DNA from: Hydrogenovibrio sp. JE_KL2 | GTDB taxonomy: Bacteria; Pseudomonadota; Gammaproteobacteria; Thiomicrospirales; Thiomicrospiraceae | Length of the DNA stretch: 64,000 nt | Direction of reading: 5' to 3' | Assembly: GCF_009296185.1 (NCBI RefSeq) | Contig: NZ_WBJR01000002.1 | Coordinates: 248,001-312,000 of the forward strand | Part shown: one piece after another, positions 57,127 through 64,000 of the stretch | Layout of the letters: every line of letters starts with the position of its first letter | Numbering within the stretch: position 1 is the first letter of the stretch | The notes under the pieces: model-generated | The model's input: the letters and a program-made list of their open reading frames with translations, nothing else | Databases searched by the model: none | Told to the model about the DNA's origin: nothing | Position numbers and translations under genes: made by a program

Positions 57127-57592
57127 CGCCCCTGAATACACCAGCCGCCTAGCGACTTTGGCAGACATGGATGCGCTCAACGACTTGTTGTGTGCATTAT
57201 TTCAACAGGAGGACGAATTCGTGCCGGATATCGCCGCGCAAACACGAGGCTTGACCGACATTTTGCAAAACCCGGCAATGGGTTGCATTCTGGTTTCATG
57301 TGAAACAACCGCGCCGGAAAACGTGAATGGCATGGTGAATTTGCTGTTCACCATCTCCACTGCGCTTGGCGGCAAAGTCGCCTTATTGGAAGACATGGTG
57401 GTTTCTCAGAAGGCGCGCCATCAAGGCATCGGATCACTTCTGATTCAAGCCGCGATTGCCGAAGCCAAGCGCCAAGACTGCCTTCGCATCACCCTACTGA
57501 CCGATCACCACAATACTGCAGCACAAGCCTTCTATGAAAAGCACGGTTTTCAAGCATCGCCTATGCGGCCTTACCGCCTAATGCTTGAGTGA
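57113..57592 (+). CDS. GNAT-family N-acetyltransferase
   Basis: 159 aa. Start ATG 57113 lies inside the end of the cytochrome b gene (14-bp overlap), with GAGGAC upstream. Acetyl-CoA fold: LEDMVVSQKARHQGIGSLLI carries the Q/RxxGxG pantetheine-binding loop, then DHHNTAAQAFYEKHGF. The substrate is unknown. Last of the compact six-gene run; its stop is followed by a 19-bp motif copy after 1 bp. Confidence 0.88.
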   Translation: MNENNAPEYTSRLATLADMDALNDLLCALFQQEDEFVPDIAAQTRGLTDILQNPAMGCILVSCETTAPENVNGMVNLLFTISTALGGKVALLEDMVVSQKARHQGIGSLLIQAAIAEAKRQDCLRITLLTDHHNTAAQAFYEKHGFQASPMRPYRLMLE

Positions 57593-57593
57593 C

Positions 57594-57612
57594 CCCCAAC
57601 CTGGCAGATTTT
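57594..57612 (+). repeat. Dispersed 19-bp motif, copy 9
   Basis: Exact CCCCAACCTGGCAGATTTT, 2 bp after the acetyltransferase stop and 67 bp before the phospholipase A start. Confidence 0.9.
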
Positions 57613-57678
57613 CATACTTTATTGCGTTATCACGCCGTTCAATTTATGCTGTTATCGGACTTCCTCTAGAGAACAGAA

Positions 57679-58671
57679 ATGTTTAAAACCGCTTGGTTCA
57701 CCGCCATATTGTCCACTGTTATCAGCTTGAATGTTTTGGCAGACACCGCTGCGCCGAAATATGATGCTGCTTGTGTACAAAATGCACTTGAAACTCAGTC
57801 GCCTGACACTAGCCTACAGCAGCTGCGGGATCAGTGTACGCTTGATCAAGCGGCATTGAATCAGGGAAAGACTGCGCTTGATGCTCGATTGTTATCGGAG
57901 CAAAAGACAAAATACGACCCTTTCTCCCTACAACCCTATCGACCCAATTACTTGATTATCGGTTCCTACAACTTCGCCGGCACTAATGAACGCCCTTTTC
58001 AACAGGCGACTTTACCCCAGGCAACGCACTTTGAGCCTTATGAAGTGAAGTTTCAAATCAGCCTGAAAATTCCCATTGCAGACAATTTGTTTGGATTGGG
58101 CGATCACTGGTATGTCGCTTATACCAACCGATCCTTTTGGCAGGCCTATAGCCACAATATTTCCTCCCCCTTTCGTGAAACCAATCACGAGCCAGAGGCA
58201 TGGATAAGCTTCGACAATAAAATGGAGATTTTTGGCTGGCGCAATCGTTTGATAGATGTTGGTATCAGCCATCAATCAAACGGACGATCTGATCCCTTAT
58301 CTCGCTCCTGGAATCGCATCTATACGCGCCTGATTTTTGCCAAAGGCAGTTCTGTTTTTGCCATTAAGCCCTGGATTCGTATACCGGAATCGGCTTCAAG
58401 CGACGATAACCCGCATATCTCGCATTACATGGGTAATGTCGAATTTACCTTCGCCAGTAAAATCGAAAAGCATCATTTTAAAATCATGGTAAGGAACAAC
58501 TTCAGCGAGACCGACAATAAGGGGGCGATGGAACTGGGTTACAGTTATCCGGTACACCGAAATATGAAAGCCTACATCCAGTGGTTCTACGGTTATGGGG
58601 AAAGTCTGATTGATTACAACTACCGCAACAACAGTGTCGGCATTGGGGTGCAATTCACTAGCTGGCTCTAG
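57679..58671 (+). CDS. pldA: Outer-membrane phospholipase A
   Basis: Calcium-dependent outer-membrane phospholipase that removes misplaced phospholipids from the outer leaflet. 330 aa with a signal peptide to about VLA (residue 20). The barrel contains the catalytic region GISHQSNGRSDPLSRSWNRI, with the His, Ser and Asn of OMPLA. Strands alternate in the usual way, and the last strand ends NNSVGIGVQFTSWL. Single gene; the 19-bp motif flanks it on both sides (57594 and 58726). Confidence 0.93.
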   Translation: MFKTAWFTAILSTVISLNVLADTAAPKYDAACVQNALETQSPDTSLQQLRDQCTLDQAALNQGKTALDARLLSEQKTKYDPFSLQPYRPNYLIIGSYNFAGTNERPFQQATLPQATHFEPYEVKFQISLKIPIADNLFGLGDHWYVAYTNRSFWQAYSHNISSPFRETNHEPEAWISFDNKMEIFGWRNRLIDVGISHQSNGRSDPLSRSWNRIYTRLIFAKGSSVFAIKPWIRIPESASSDDNPHISHYMGNVEFTFASKIEKHHFKIMVRNNFSETDNKGAMELGYSYPVHRNMKAYIQWFYGYGESLIDYNYRNNSVGIGVQFTSWL

Positions 58672-58725
58672 TTTTATTTCTCTCTGCCGCTTTCACTTTT
58701 GAGTTCAATCAAGCCCACCGCTGAC

Positions 58726-58744
58726 CCCCAACCTGGCAGATTTT
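58726..58744 (+). repeat. Dispersed 19-bp motif, copy 10
   Basis: Exact CCCCAACCTGGCAGATTTT, 55 bp after the phospholipase A stop and 123 bp before the FMN reductase coding frame. Confidence 0.9.
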
Positions 58745-58831
58745 TGCATTTAAACCCGACATTTGCATTGCCTGTCTTTCGGCGTACAATCATTGCTACC
58801 ATTCAAAAAGCAAACGCTTGAAGGAAGTTGT

Positions 58832-58899
58832 TATGGAAAACTTGAAGATACTGGGGCTTTGCGGCTATGGAAAACTTGAAGATACTGGGGCTTTGCGGC
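58832..58899 (+). repeat. Perfect 34-bp tandem duplication over a start codon
   Basis: Two identical 34-bp units (58832-58865 and 58866-58899), each beginning TATGGAAAACTTGAAGATAC and ending GGGCTTTGCGGC. Each contains the FMN reductase ATG. The ribosome site GAAGGAAG (about 58819) lies before the first unit only, and 34 is not a multiple of 3. Confidence 0.95.
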
Positions 58900-59424
58900 A
58901 GTCTTCGCAAAAAATCCACCAACATGGGCATGCTTCGCTATGCTCAAGCGCACGTGCCGGAAGGCATGACCATCGACATTGCCGACTTATCGCATATCCC
59001 TTTCTATAATGAGGACATCAAAGATAAACCCAACTCGGTGGCAACCCTCTTCCAACAAATGTCCGAAGCCGACGGCTTTTTATTCGCCTGCCCGGAATAC
59101 AATTACTCCATCGCACCGGCGTTGAAAAACGCACTGGACTGGGCATCCCGAGAGCCAAACAATCTCTTGCTCAACGATAAACCTGCCGCGATAATGGGCG
59201 CAGGCGGCGGCATGGGAACTTCTCGCGCGCAATACCATTTGCGCCAAGTCTGTGTGTTTTTGAACTTGCATCCACTGAATCGACCAGAGGTATTTTGTAA
59301 TGCTTTCGCCAATACTTTCAATGAGGAAAGCGAATTGACTGATCCACAAATTCAGCAGTTGATTGAACAACAGTTGATGGCACTGAAAGCCTTCTCGCAA
59401 AAATGGCAACCGCCCAAAAAATAA
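58867..59424 (+). CDS. NADPH-dependent FMN reductase-family protein, start region duplicated
   Basis: 185 aa, flavodoxin-like reductase that reduces FMN, quinones or azo dyes with NAD(P)H. The FMN-phosphate loop is LCGSLRKKSTN and the flavin-ring region FACPEYNYSIAPALKNALDW. The coding frame follows the second of two identical start codons. The first ATG (58833), which alone has a good Shine-Dalgarno sequence, enters another frame and stops at 59009. The gene is therefore probably translated poorly, or only after slippage or re-initiation. The original start was probably ATG 58833 before the duplication. Confidence 0.85.
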   Translation: MENLKILGLCGSLRKKSTNMGMLRYAQAHVPEGMTIDIADLSHIPFYNEDIKDKPNSVATLFQQMSEADGFLFACPEYNYSIAPALKNALDWASREPNNLLLNDKPAAIMGAGGGMGTSRAQYHLRQVCVFLNLHPLNRPEVFCNAFANTFNEESELTDPQIQQLIEQQLMALKAFSQKWQPPKK

Positions 59425-59460
59425 CCACCGAACATCCGAAAATTTAACCAAGGGCAACTC

Positions 59461-60795
59461 GTGAACACAGCGGATTCGCAACAACTTAACCGTCTTTATG
59501 ACTTAATACATGGCGACGAAGATGCCCGCGCATGCAAGGACATTCCCGAATCCGCCTGTCACGATCAACCTAGAAATTTTTTCGCCTACCTGACGGCCAA
59601 CAGTCTTAGCAAAATCGCCGATGAACTCGCCAGCGCCAAACTGATTTTGCCTTGGCTTCTCGGCATGCTCGGCGCGCCAGCGATTTTTGCAGGGTTTCTG
59701 GTGCCGATACGCGAGGCGGGCGTATTGTTGCCGCAACTCATGGTCGCCGCCTTGGTACGTAACCTCCCGGTAAGGAAAGGAGTGTGGCTTCTCGGCGCTG
59801 CCTTGTCGGCACTGGCTTTGTTCGGCATGGCAATCACCGCGTTTTATGCCAGTGGCGCAATGGCGGGTTGGGCAATTATCATTGCATTGATCGTCTTCAG
59901 TTTGGCAAGAGGGCTTTGCTCAGTTTCTGCCAAAGATGTCCTTGGCAAAACGGTTTCAAAAGGCAAACGTGGCGTGTTGATGGGCTATAGCGCCAGCTTT
60001 GCTGGGGTGATCACCTTGGGTATTGGTGCCCTTATCGAAATGCTTGGAGAAAATAAAGGGGATGATTCGCAGCTTTTATTAGCGAGTTTGTTAGCGGTGG
60101 GCGCAGTGCTTTGGATCATCGCTTATTTCAGCTTTAACCATATTATCGAGCAACCCGGTGCCACCGAAGGCGGCAAAAATGCCTTGGCCGCCGCGGTTGA
60201 AAGTTTCTCTTTACTGAAAACGGACGTGCCTTTTCGTCAATACGTCATCGCCCGCACACTGTTTCTGAGTACCGCTTTGGTTCCGCCATTTTATGTATTG
60301 GTTGCCCAATCTTACAGCACAGGCACGATAAGTGGTTTGGGAATGCTGATTATCGCCGGCGGCCTTGCCAGCAGTTTAAGTGCGCCTATTTGGGGAAAAA
60401 TGTCGGATAAATCCAGCCGTAAGGTCATGATCACTGCCGCCGCTTTGTCCGGTTTATTGGGCATTTTGCTGTTTGCGATGGTTGAAGAACAATCCTCCTG
60501 GCTAACCCACCCCATCACTCACGCGGCATTCTTTATGGCAATCACGCTGTTTCACAGCGGCATTCGCCTAGGGCGCAAAGTTTATCTGGTGGATTTATCA
60601 AACGGTGAAAACCGCGCCATGTATGTTGCGTTGAGCAATACGCTTATCGGTATTTTCATGTTACTGGCAGGTGGTATCGGCCTACTGGCGGATATTTGGT
60701 CGGTACAAAGCGTGATCCTGCTATTGAGCGTGATTGCCATCATCGGCGCACTCTGGACTTGGCGATTGCCTGAAGTCAGCCTGACAAAAAACTAA
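59461..60795 (+). CDS. MFS transporter with long cytoplasmic N-terminus
   Basis: 444 aa, GTG start at 59461. About 45 polar residues precede the first helix; then twelve helices including AGFLVPIREAGVLLPQLMVA and VLLGYSASFAGVITLGIGAL-type segments. The loop VRNLPVRKGVWLLG resembles the MFS motif between helices 2 and 3. The family subgroup was not recognised, and the substrate is unknown. A patatin gene follows 16 bp later, so the two are probably co-transcribed. Confidence 0.8.
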   Translation: MNTADSQQLNRLYDLIHGDEDARACKDIPESACHDQPRNFFAYLTANSLSKIADELASAKLILPWLLGMLGAPAIFAGFLVPIREAGVLLPQLMVAALVRNLPVRKGVWLLGAALSALALFGMAITAFYASGAMAGWAIIIALIVFSLARGLCSVSAKDVLGKTVSKGKRGVLMGYSASFAGVITLGIGALIEMLGENKGDDSQLLLASLLAVGAVLWIIAYFSFNHIIEQPGATEGGKNALAAAVESFSLLKTDVPFRQYVIARTLFLSTALVPPFYVLVAQSYSTGTISGLGMLIIAGGLASSLSAPIWGKMSDKSSRKVMITAAALSGLLGILLFAMVEEQSSWLTHPITHAAFFMAITLFHSGIRLGRKVYLVDLSNGENRAMYVALSNTLIGIFMLLAGGIGLLADIWSVQSVILLLSVIAIIGALWTWRLPEVSLTKN

Positions 60796-60811
60796 CGGTA
60801 ACGGACACACC

Positions 60812-61711
60812 ATGTCAAACAACGCTTCTAAAAAAACCATCTCTCTTGTCTTAGGCAGTGGCGGTGCCAGAGGACTCGCCCATATCGGTGTTATCCGCTG
60901 GTTAGAAGAGCATGACTTTGAAATTTCTTCTATTTCAGGCTGCTCCATGGGCGCGCTAGTCGGTGGCATTTATGCCATGGGTAAACTGGACGATTTCGAA
61001 GAATGGGCTTGTGCCATCCGTAAAATGGATATGGTTGCCCTACTGGATATTTCCTGGCAAAAAAACGGGCTGGTCAAAGGCGACAAAATCATCAATTCTT
61101 TGATTGACTTGGTCGGCGATCAACTGATTGAAGAGTTGCCCATCCAATTCACTGCGATTGCGACGGATATTCAAAACCAAAAGGAAATCTGGTTGCGTTC
61201 AGGGAAATTGTTTGATGCCATCCGTGCGTCCATCTCCCTGCCTTTGTTCTTTACGCCGGTGCGTCGCAATGGAATCGACCTGATTGATGGCGGCGTGTTG
61301 AACCCTGTTCCCATCGCGCCGACTTTTGGCGACGCCACCGATTTGACCATTGCCGTCAACCTGAATGGCGACCTACAAGCCCCCCAAACAAGCACAGAGG
61401 AAGACGCCTCTGAACCCAACCCATTCTATGAAAAAATTCAAAGTTTCATCCATCGATTCACCAATAACGAGGCGACAACTGAACGCTCGGATTGGAGTAT
61501 TTATGACATTGCCAACCAAGCGTTTGATGCCATGCAGACAACCATTTCTCGCCAGAAACTGGCCGCTTATCCGCCGGACTATGTGATCGAGATTGCCAGC
61601 AATGCCTGCGGCACGCTTGAGTTTGACCGGGCTAAAGAAATCATTAAATTGGGCTACCGCATCGCAGATCAACAATTAAGCGAACTGATTAACGACCACC
61701 AAAATAATTAG
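60812..61711 (+). CDS. Patatin-like phospholipase (RssA-like)
   Basis: 299 aa. The oxyanion motif GSGGARGLAHIGVI (residues about 14-27), nucleophile GCSMG (Ser in the GxSxG elbow near residue 46) and the catalytic Asp in LIDGGVLNP are all present. RssA-type bacterial patatins are cytoplasmic or membrane-associated acyl hydrolases. No signal peptide. It follows the MFS gene by 16 bp. Confidence 0.9.
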   Translation: MSNNASKKTISLVLGSGGARGLAHIGVIRWLEEHDFEISSISGCSMGALVGGIYAMGKLDDFEEWACAIRKMDMVALLDISWQKNGLVKGDKIINSLIDLVGDQLIEELPIQFTAIATDIQNQKEIWLRSGKLFDAIRASISLPLFFTPVRRNGIDLIDGGVLNPVPIAPTFGDATDLTIAVNLNGDLQAPQTSTEEDASEPNPFYEKIQSFIHRFTNNEATTERSDWSIYDIANQAFDAMQTTISRQKLAAYPPDYVIEIASNACGTLEFDRAKEIIKLGYRIADQQLSELINDHQNN

Positions 61712-62034
61712 ATTGGATTAGTTTTAATCAGGTAAATCCGCGTCTAACGGAACAGATAGGGGTTGTTTGTTGCCTACAAAACACTCAACACGGCAAAACG
61801 AACATCACAAACAAATGCAAGAGTACCGAAACAGAAGCTATGTCCTTACCAGAGGAACCTCCAGCCTCTCGTGGTTCGGGCAGTGATTCAAAGCGTTAAA
61901 CACATATCATTTCATTGACACTTTCTAGGCGGTTTCTCTCCGAAGCCGCCGAATCTTCCTGTTCAAAAAATCGTCATCTTTCATCCCTGCTGTTTTTGCA
62001 TATAATGAACTGACTGAAATTCAGGGGTTTCGCA
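61712..62034. other. 323-bp gap between patatin and marC genes
   Basis: No gene seen. A TATAAT at 62001 is a likely -10 for marC; no good -35 is visible. A GGCGG/CCGCC stem lies near 61929-61952. AT content is slightly raised. Confidence 0.45.
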
Positions 62035-62679
62035 GTGTTAGAATCTATCTCGTTACATTTATTCACCGTTTTTATGGGTTTCTTCGCCATCATGAACCCC
62101 ATTGCAAACACACCGATCTTTCTCAGCTTAACGTCTGAAGACAGTACCAAAACCACCAAGCGCATCGCCTTGCGTGCCTTGCTGCTAGCATTCGTGATTG
62201 TGGTGGCCTTTTCGGTGTTGGGCAAAATGATTTTCGATTTATTCGGCATTACCTTACCTGCCTTCCAAATCACCGGCGGTTTTATCGTGTTGTTGATTGG
62301 TTATCATATGCTACAAGGGAATTCTTCAAGCGTTCACCAACTGAATGAAAAAGACAACCAAGAGGCAATAGATGCCAAATTGAGCGTGGCGATTTCACCC
62401 CTTGCCATGCCATTGCTCGCGGGTCCGGGTACCATCGCGACCGCCATGAACTTTTCTGCTGGCGGCAGTATTTTTGAAATGGTGACCACCATTTTTGCAT
62501 TTGCCGTGCTGTGCGTGATTACCTATTTCATCTTCATTTTCGGCGAACGTTTCGTCACCTTTATCGGTGCGGGTGCTTTAGGCGTGATTACTCGTATGAT
62601 GGGACTGATTCTGGCGGTGATCGGCGTGCAAATGCTGATTGAAGGCATCCATGGCGCCTTTCCATTACACGGTAGCTAA
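62035..62679 (+). CDS. MarC-family inner-membrane protein
   Basis: 214 aa, GTG start 62035 with AGGGG about 7 bp upstream. Six hydrophobic helices with FFAIMNPIANTPIFLSLTS, the MarC signature, in helix 1-2 and SPLAMPLLAGPGTIATAM in helix 4. Despite the name, members are not proven multidrug transporters; some export amino acids. Convergent with the histidine kinase gene, 7-bp gap. Confidence 0.87.
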   Translation: MLESISLHLFTVFMGFFAIMNPIANTPIFLSLTSEDSTKTTKRIALRALLLAFVIVVAFSVLGKMIFDLFGITLPAFQITGGFIVLLIGYHMLQGNSSSVHQLNEKDNQEAIDAKLSVAISPLAMPLLAGPGTIATAMNFSAGGSIFEMVTTIFAFAVLCVITYFIFIFGERFVTFIGAGALGVITRMMGLILAVIGVQMLIEGIHGAFPLHGS

Positions 62680-62686
62680 TCAGCCA

Positions 62687-64000
62687 TTACGATGCGTTAC
62701 TGAGGCGGATTTCAAAACAGTTTTTGTTGCTTTCATACCCATAGGCTAGGGTGCCTTCATGCTTTTCCACAATAAAACGCACAATCGCTAACCCAAAACC
62801 CGTGTGATTCTGCGTAGAGCCGTTGGCAGCGTTTGCGACTGCCAGTTTACTCTCCAATAATCGATTCACTTGATGCAATTCGTCTCCGGCACTGCATACA
62901 CGGATGGTGATGTTGTCATCAAAACGATAAAGCGCAAAACTGACCCAACCCTCGCCATATTTCATGGCATTATCCAATAGGTTTCTGATAGCGCTTTCCA
63001 TTAACTCCCTGTCAAATGCCATTTCAATGCCTGCATGAATGTCGATCCACCAGTCAGCATTTGGAGACAATGCTTGATACTGCTCAAGTAACGTTTCGCA
63101 AAACTCACTGAGAGACTGATGCTGTGCATTTAGCTGAATTAAGTTTGAATCGAGCTTGGCGTACTCGAATAATCTATCCAGATAATTTTTCAACTTCAAA
63201 CCATTTTGGAAAGCCGTATCCAAATAGTCCATCGAATTATCGACTTTTGCCTGCTCCATATAGCCAAGCAAATTGGTTAAGGGGGTTCTTAAGTCGTGCG
63301 ATAAACTCGAAATCATAAACCGCCGTTGTTGATCAGACTGCTGGATATGCTCCAATTGATCGCGCAACTGCACCGACATATCAGCGGTGGCGAGTGCCAA
63401 CTCGTCGAGCTCATCCTTAAGGTGTAGCGGCGGAGGGATAACTTGTTGCGGTGCTTGCTCAAAGCGTTTTACCTTTTCCGACAATAAAGCAATACGACGA
63501 TTCAGGAAATAGAACAACGCGCTTCCGAGTCCCAGCCCCAACAGCAAACTGGTCAAGAAAGACCAACCACTGAGTTTAAGGAGGATACTCTCTTGCAAAC
63601 GTCTGTCGACCTCTTCGGCAATATGCGGCTGAATCACCACATAGAGATAGGCTTCGGGATGCTTATCGTTCGGCAAGTAGGCCACCGAGAAGGGGCTTTT
63701 GCCATCCAAAGTTCTCGGGTCATCGCCAAGAATCAGTCCTTGAGATGGATGATTCAAAAAACGTTGCAGAGGTTTGGTATCAATATGATTGCGTTTGATC
63801 CTATCGGCATTTGCCGAGTACTTAAGCAAGTTGCCGGATAAATCCACAAGATAAATCTCAAGATTCGGGTTCAACAGCATGTAACGATGAAAGGTATCTT
63901 CAATCGCCGGTTCGTTGAGCTTACCTTGCTTAACCAGCTCGTTATCTTGTATCAAGGTTTGGGCAACATCTGCGTTGATCTTGATTTGCACCTGCTTCAA
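62687..64000 (-). CDS. Membrane sensor histidine kinase, N-terminus beyond the window
   Basis: 437 aa visible; the frame stays open to base 64000, where it has only a TTG, so the true start is probably outside. Order: end of a periplasmic sensor (about 1-145), membrane helix LTSLLLGLGLGSALFYFL, a HAMP-like linker, HisKA with SSLSHDLRTPLTNLLGYM (phospho-accepting His), and HATPase with RNLLDNAMKYGEG (N box) and GFGLAIVRFIVEKHEG (G box). A response regulator is expected upstream, off the window. The signal is unknown. Confidence 0.88.
   Translation of the reverse strand: MKQVQIKINADVAQTLIQDNELVKQGKLNEPAIEDTFHRYMLLNPNLEIYLVDLSGNLLKYSANADRIKRNHIDTKPLQRFLNHPSQGLILGDDPRTLDGKSPFSVAYLPNDKHPEAYLYVVIQPHIAEEVDRRLQESILLKLSGWSFLTSLLLGLGLGSALFYFLNRRIALLSEKVKRFEQAPQQVIPPPLHLKDELDELALATADMSVQLRDQLEHIQQSDQQRRFMISSLSHDLRTPLTNLLGYMEQAKVDNSMDYLDTAFQNGLKLKNYLDRLFEYAKLDSNLIQLNAQHQSLSEFCETLLEQYQALSPNADWWIDIHAGIEMAFDRELMESAIRNLLDNAMKYGEGWVSFALYRFDDNITIRVCSAGDELHQVNRLLESKLAVANAANGSTQNHTGFGLAIVRFIVEKHEGTLAYGYESNKNCFEIRLSNAS

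Noticed and set aside
58818-59009. 63-residue ORF at the FMN reductase start as a separate gene
   Set aside because: It exists only because the 34-bp duplication shifted the frame of the reductase.

Overview
The window most likely comes from the chromosome of a sulfur-oxidising, CO2-fixing gammaproteobacterium close to Hydrogenovibrio / Thiomicrospira / Thiomicrorhabdus. This is an inference. It rests on a proteobacterial phosphoribulokinase (prk), several sulfur-handling genes (two TauE/SafE permeases, a tandem-rhodanese sulfurtransferase), and an oriC block of the order rpmH-rnpA-yidC-mnmE / dnaA-dnaN-recF-gyrB. No rRNA, tRNA, prophage, transposase or CRISPR array was seen.

Layout. 1-4.3 kb: a metal-efflux locus (CusA fragment, CusB, a His/Met-rich periplasmic protein) divergent from a Cys-rich-loop permease coupled to a TauE/SafE exporter. 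4.3-15 kb: a nitrogen/one-carbon island with an outer-membrane porin, an NrtA/SsuA-type ABC importer, a Rof-like protein, a GAF-AAA+ sigma-54 activator, a convergent trio (OsmC-like protein, acyl-CoA-dehydrogenase-like flavoprotein, rubredoxin-FAD reductase) and cyanase. The porin, ABC and cyanase units each carry a readable -24/-12 promoter and an identical upstream TTTGTTTACAA box, so they look like one sigma-54 regulon. 15-27 kb: rlmD/nfeD/stomatin, PaiB-like, transglutaminase-like, HxlR/nitroreductase, GGDEF protein, AGCS symporter, isochorismatase-like, MFS and thioredoxin-TPR genes. 27-45 kb: mnmE, yidC, rnpA, rpmH, oriC, dnaA, dnaN, recF, gyrB and prk. 45-64 kb: hemF/hslR/DUF389, an M48 lipoprotein, tsaC, a second GGDEF protein, a compact run lysE-MBL-lapA-VIT-cytochrome b-GNAT, phospholipase A, an NADPH-FMN reductase with a damaged start, MFS, patatin, MarC and a histidine kinase running off the window.

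The most unusual content is partly non-coding. (1) A 19-bp sequence, CCCCAACCTGG(C/T)AGATTTT, recurs in ten intergenic places, all on the + strand. It occurs twice more inside genes, always in the same reading frame. (2) Two related MITE-like elements with matching terminal inverted repeats lie 30 kb apart. (3) A 268-bp element with perfect 26-bp inverted termini separates dnaA from dnaN. (4) A perfect 34-bp tandem duplication separates an FMN-reductase start codon from its ribosome-binding site. (5) The sigma-54 island pairs cyanase with an oxidoreductase trio whose substrate is unknown; it is the best candidate here for an undescribed metabolic system.

Starts were moved from the longest possible ORF wherever a Shine-Dalgarno sequence, signal peptide or family N-terminus favoured an internal codon. 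All family assignments come from reading motifs, not from database searches.
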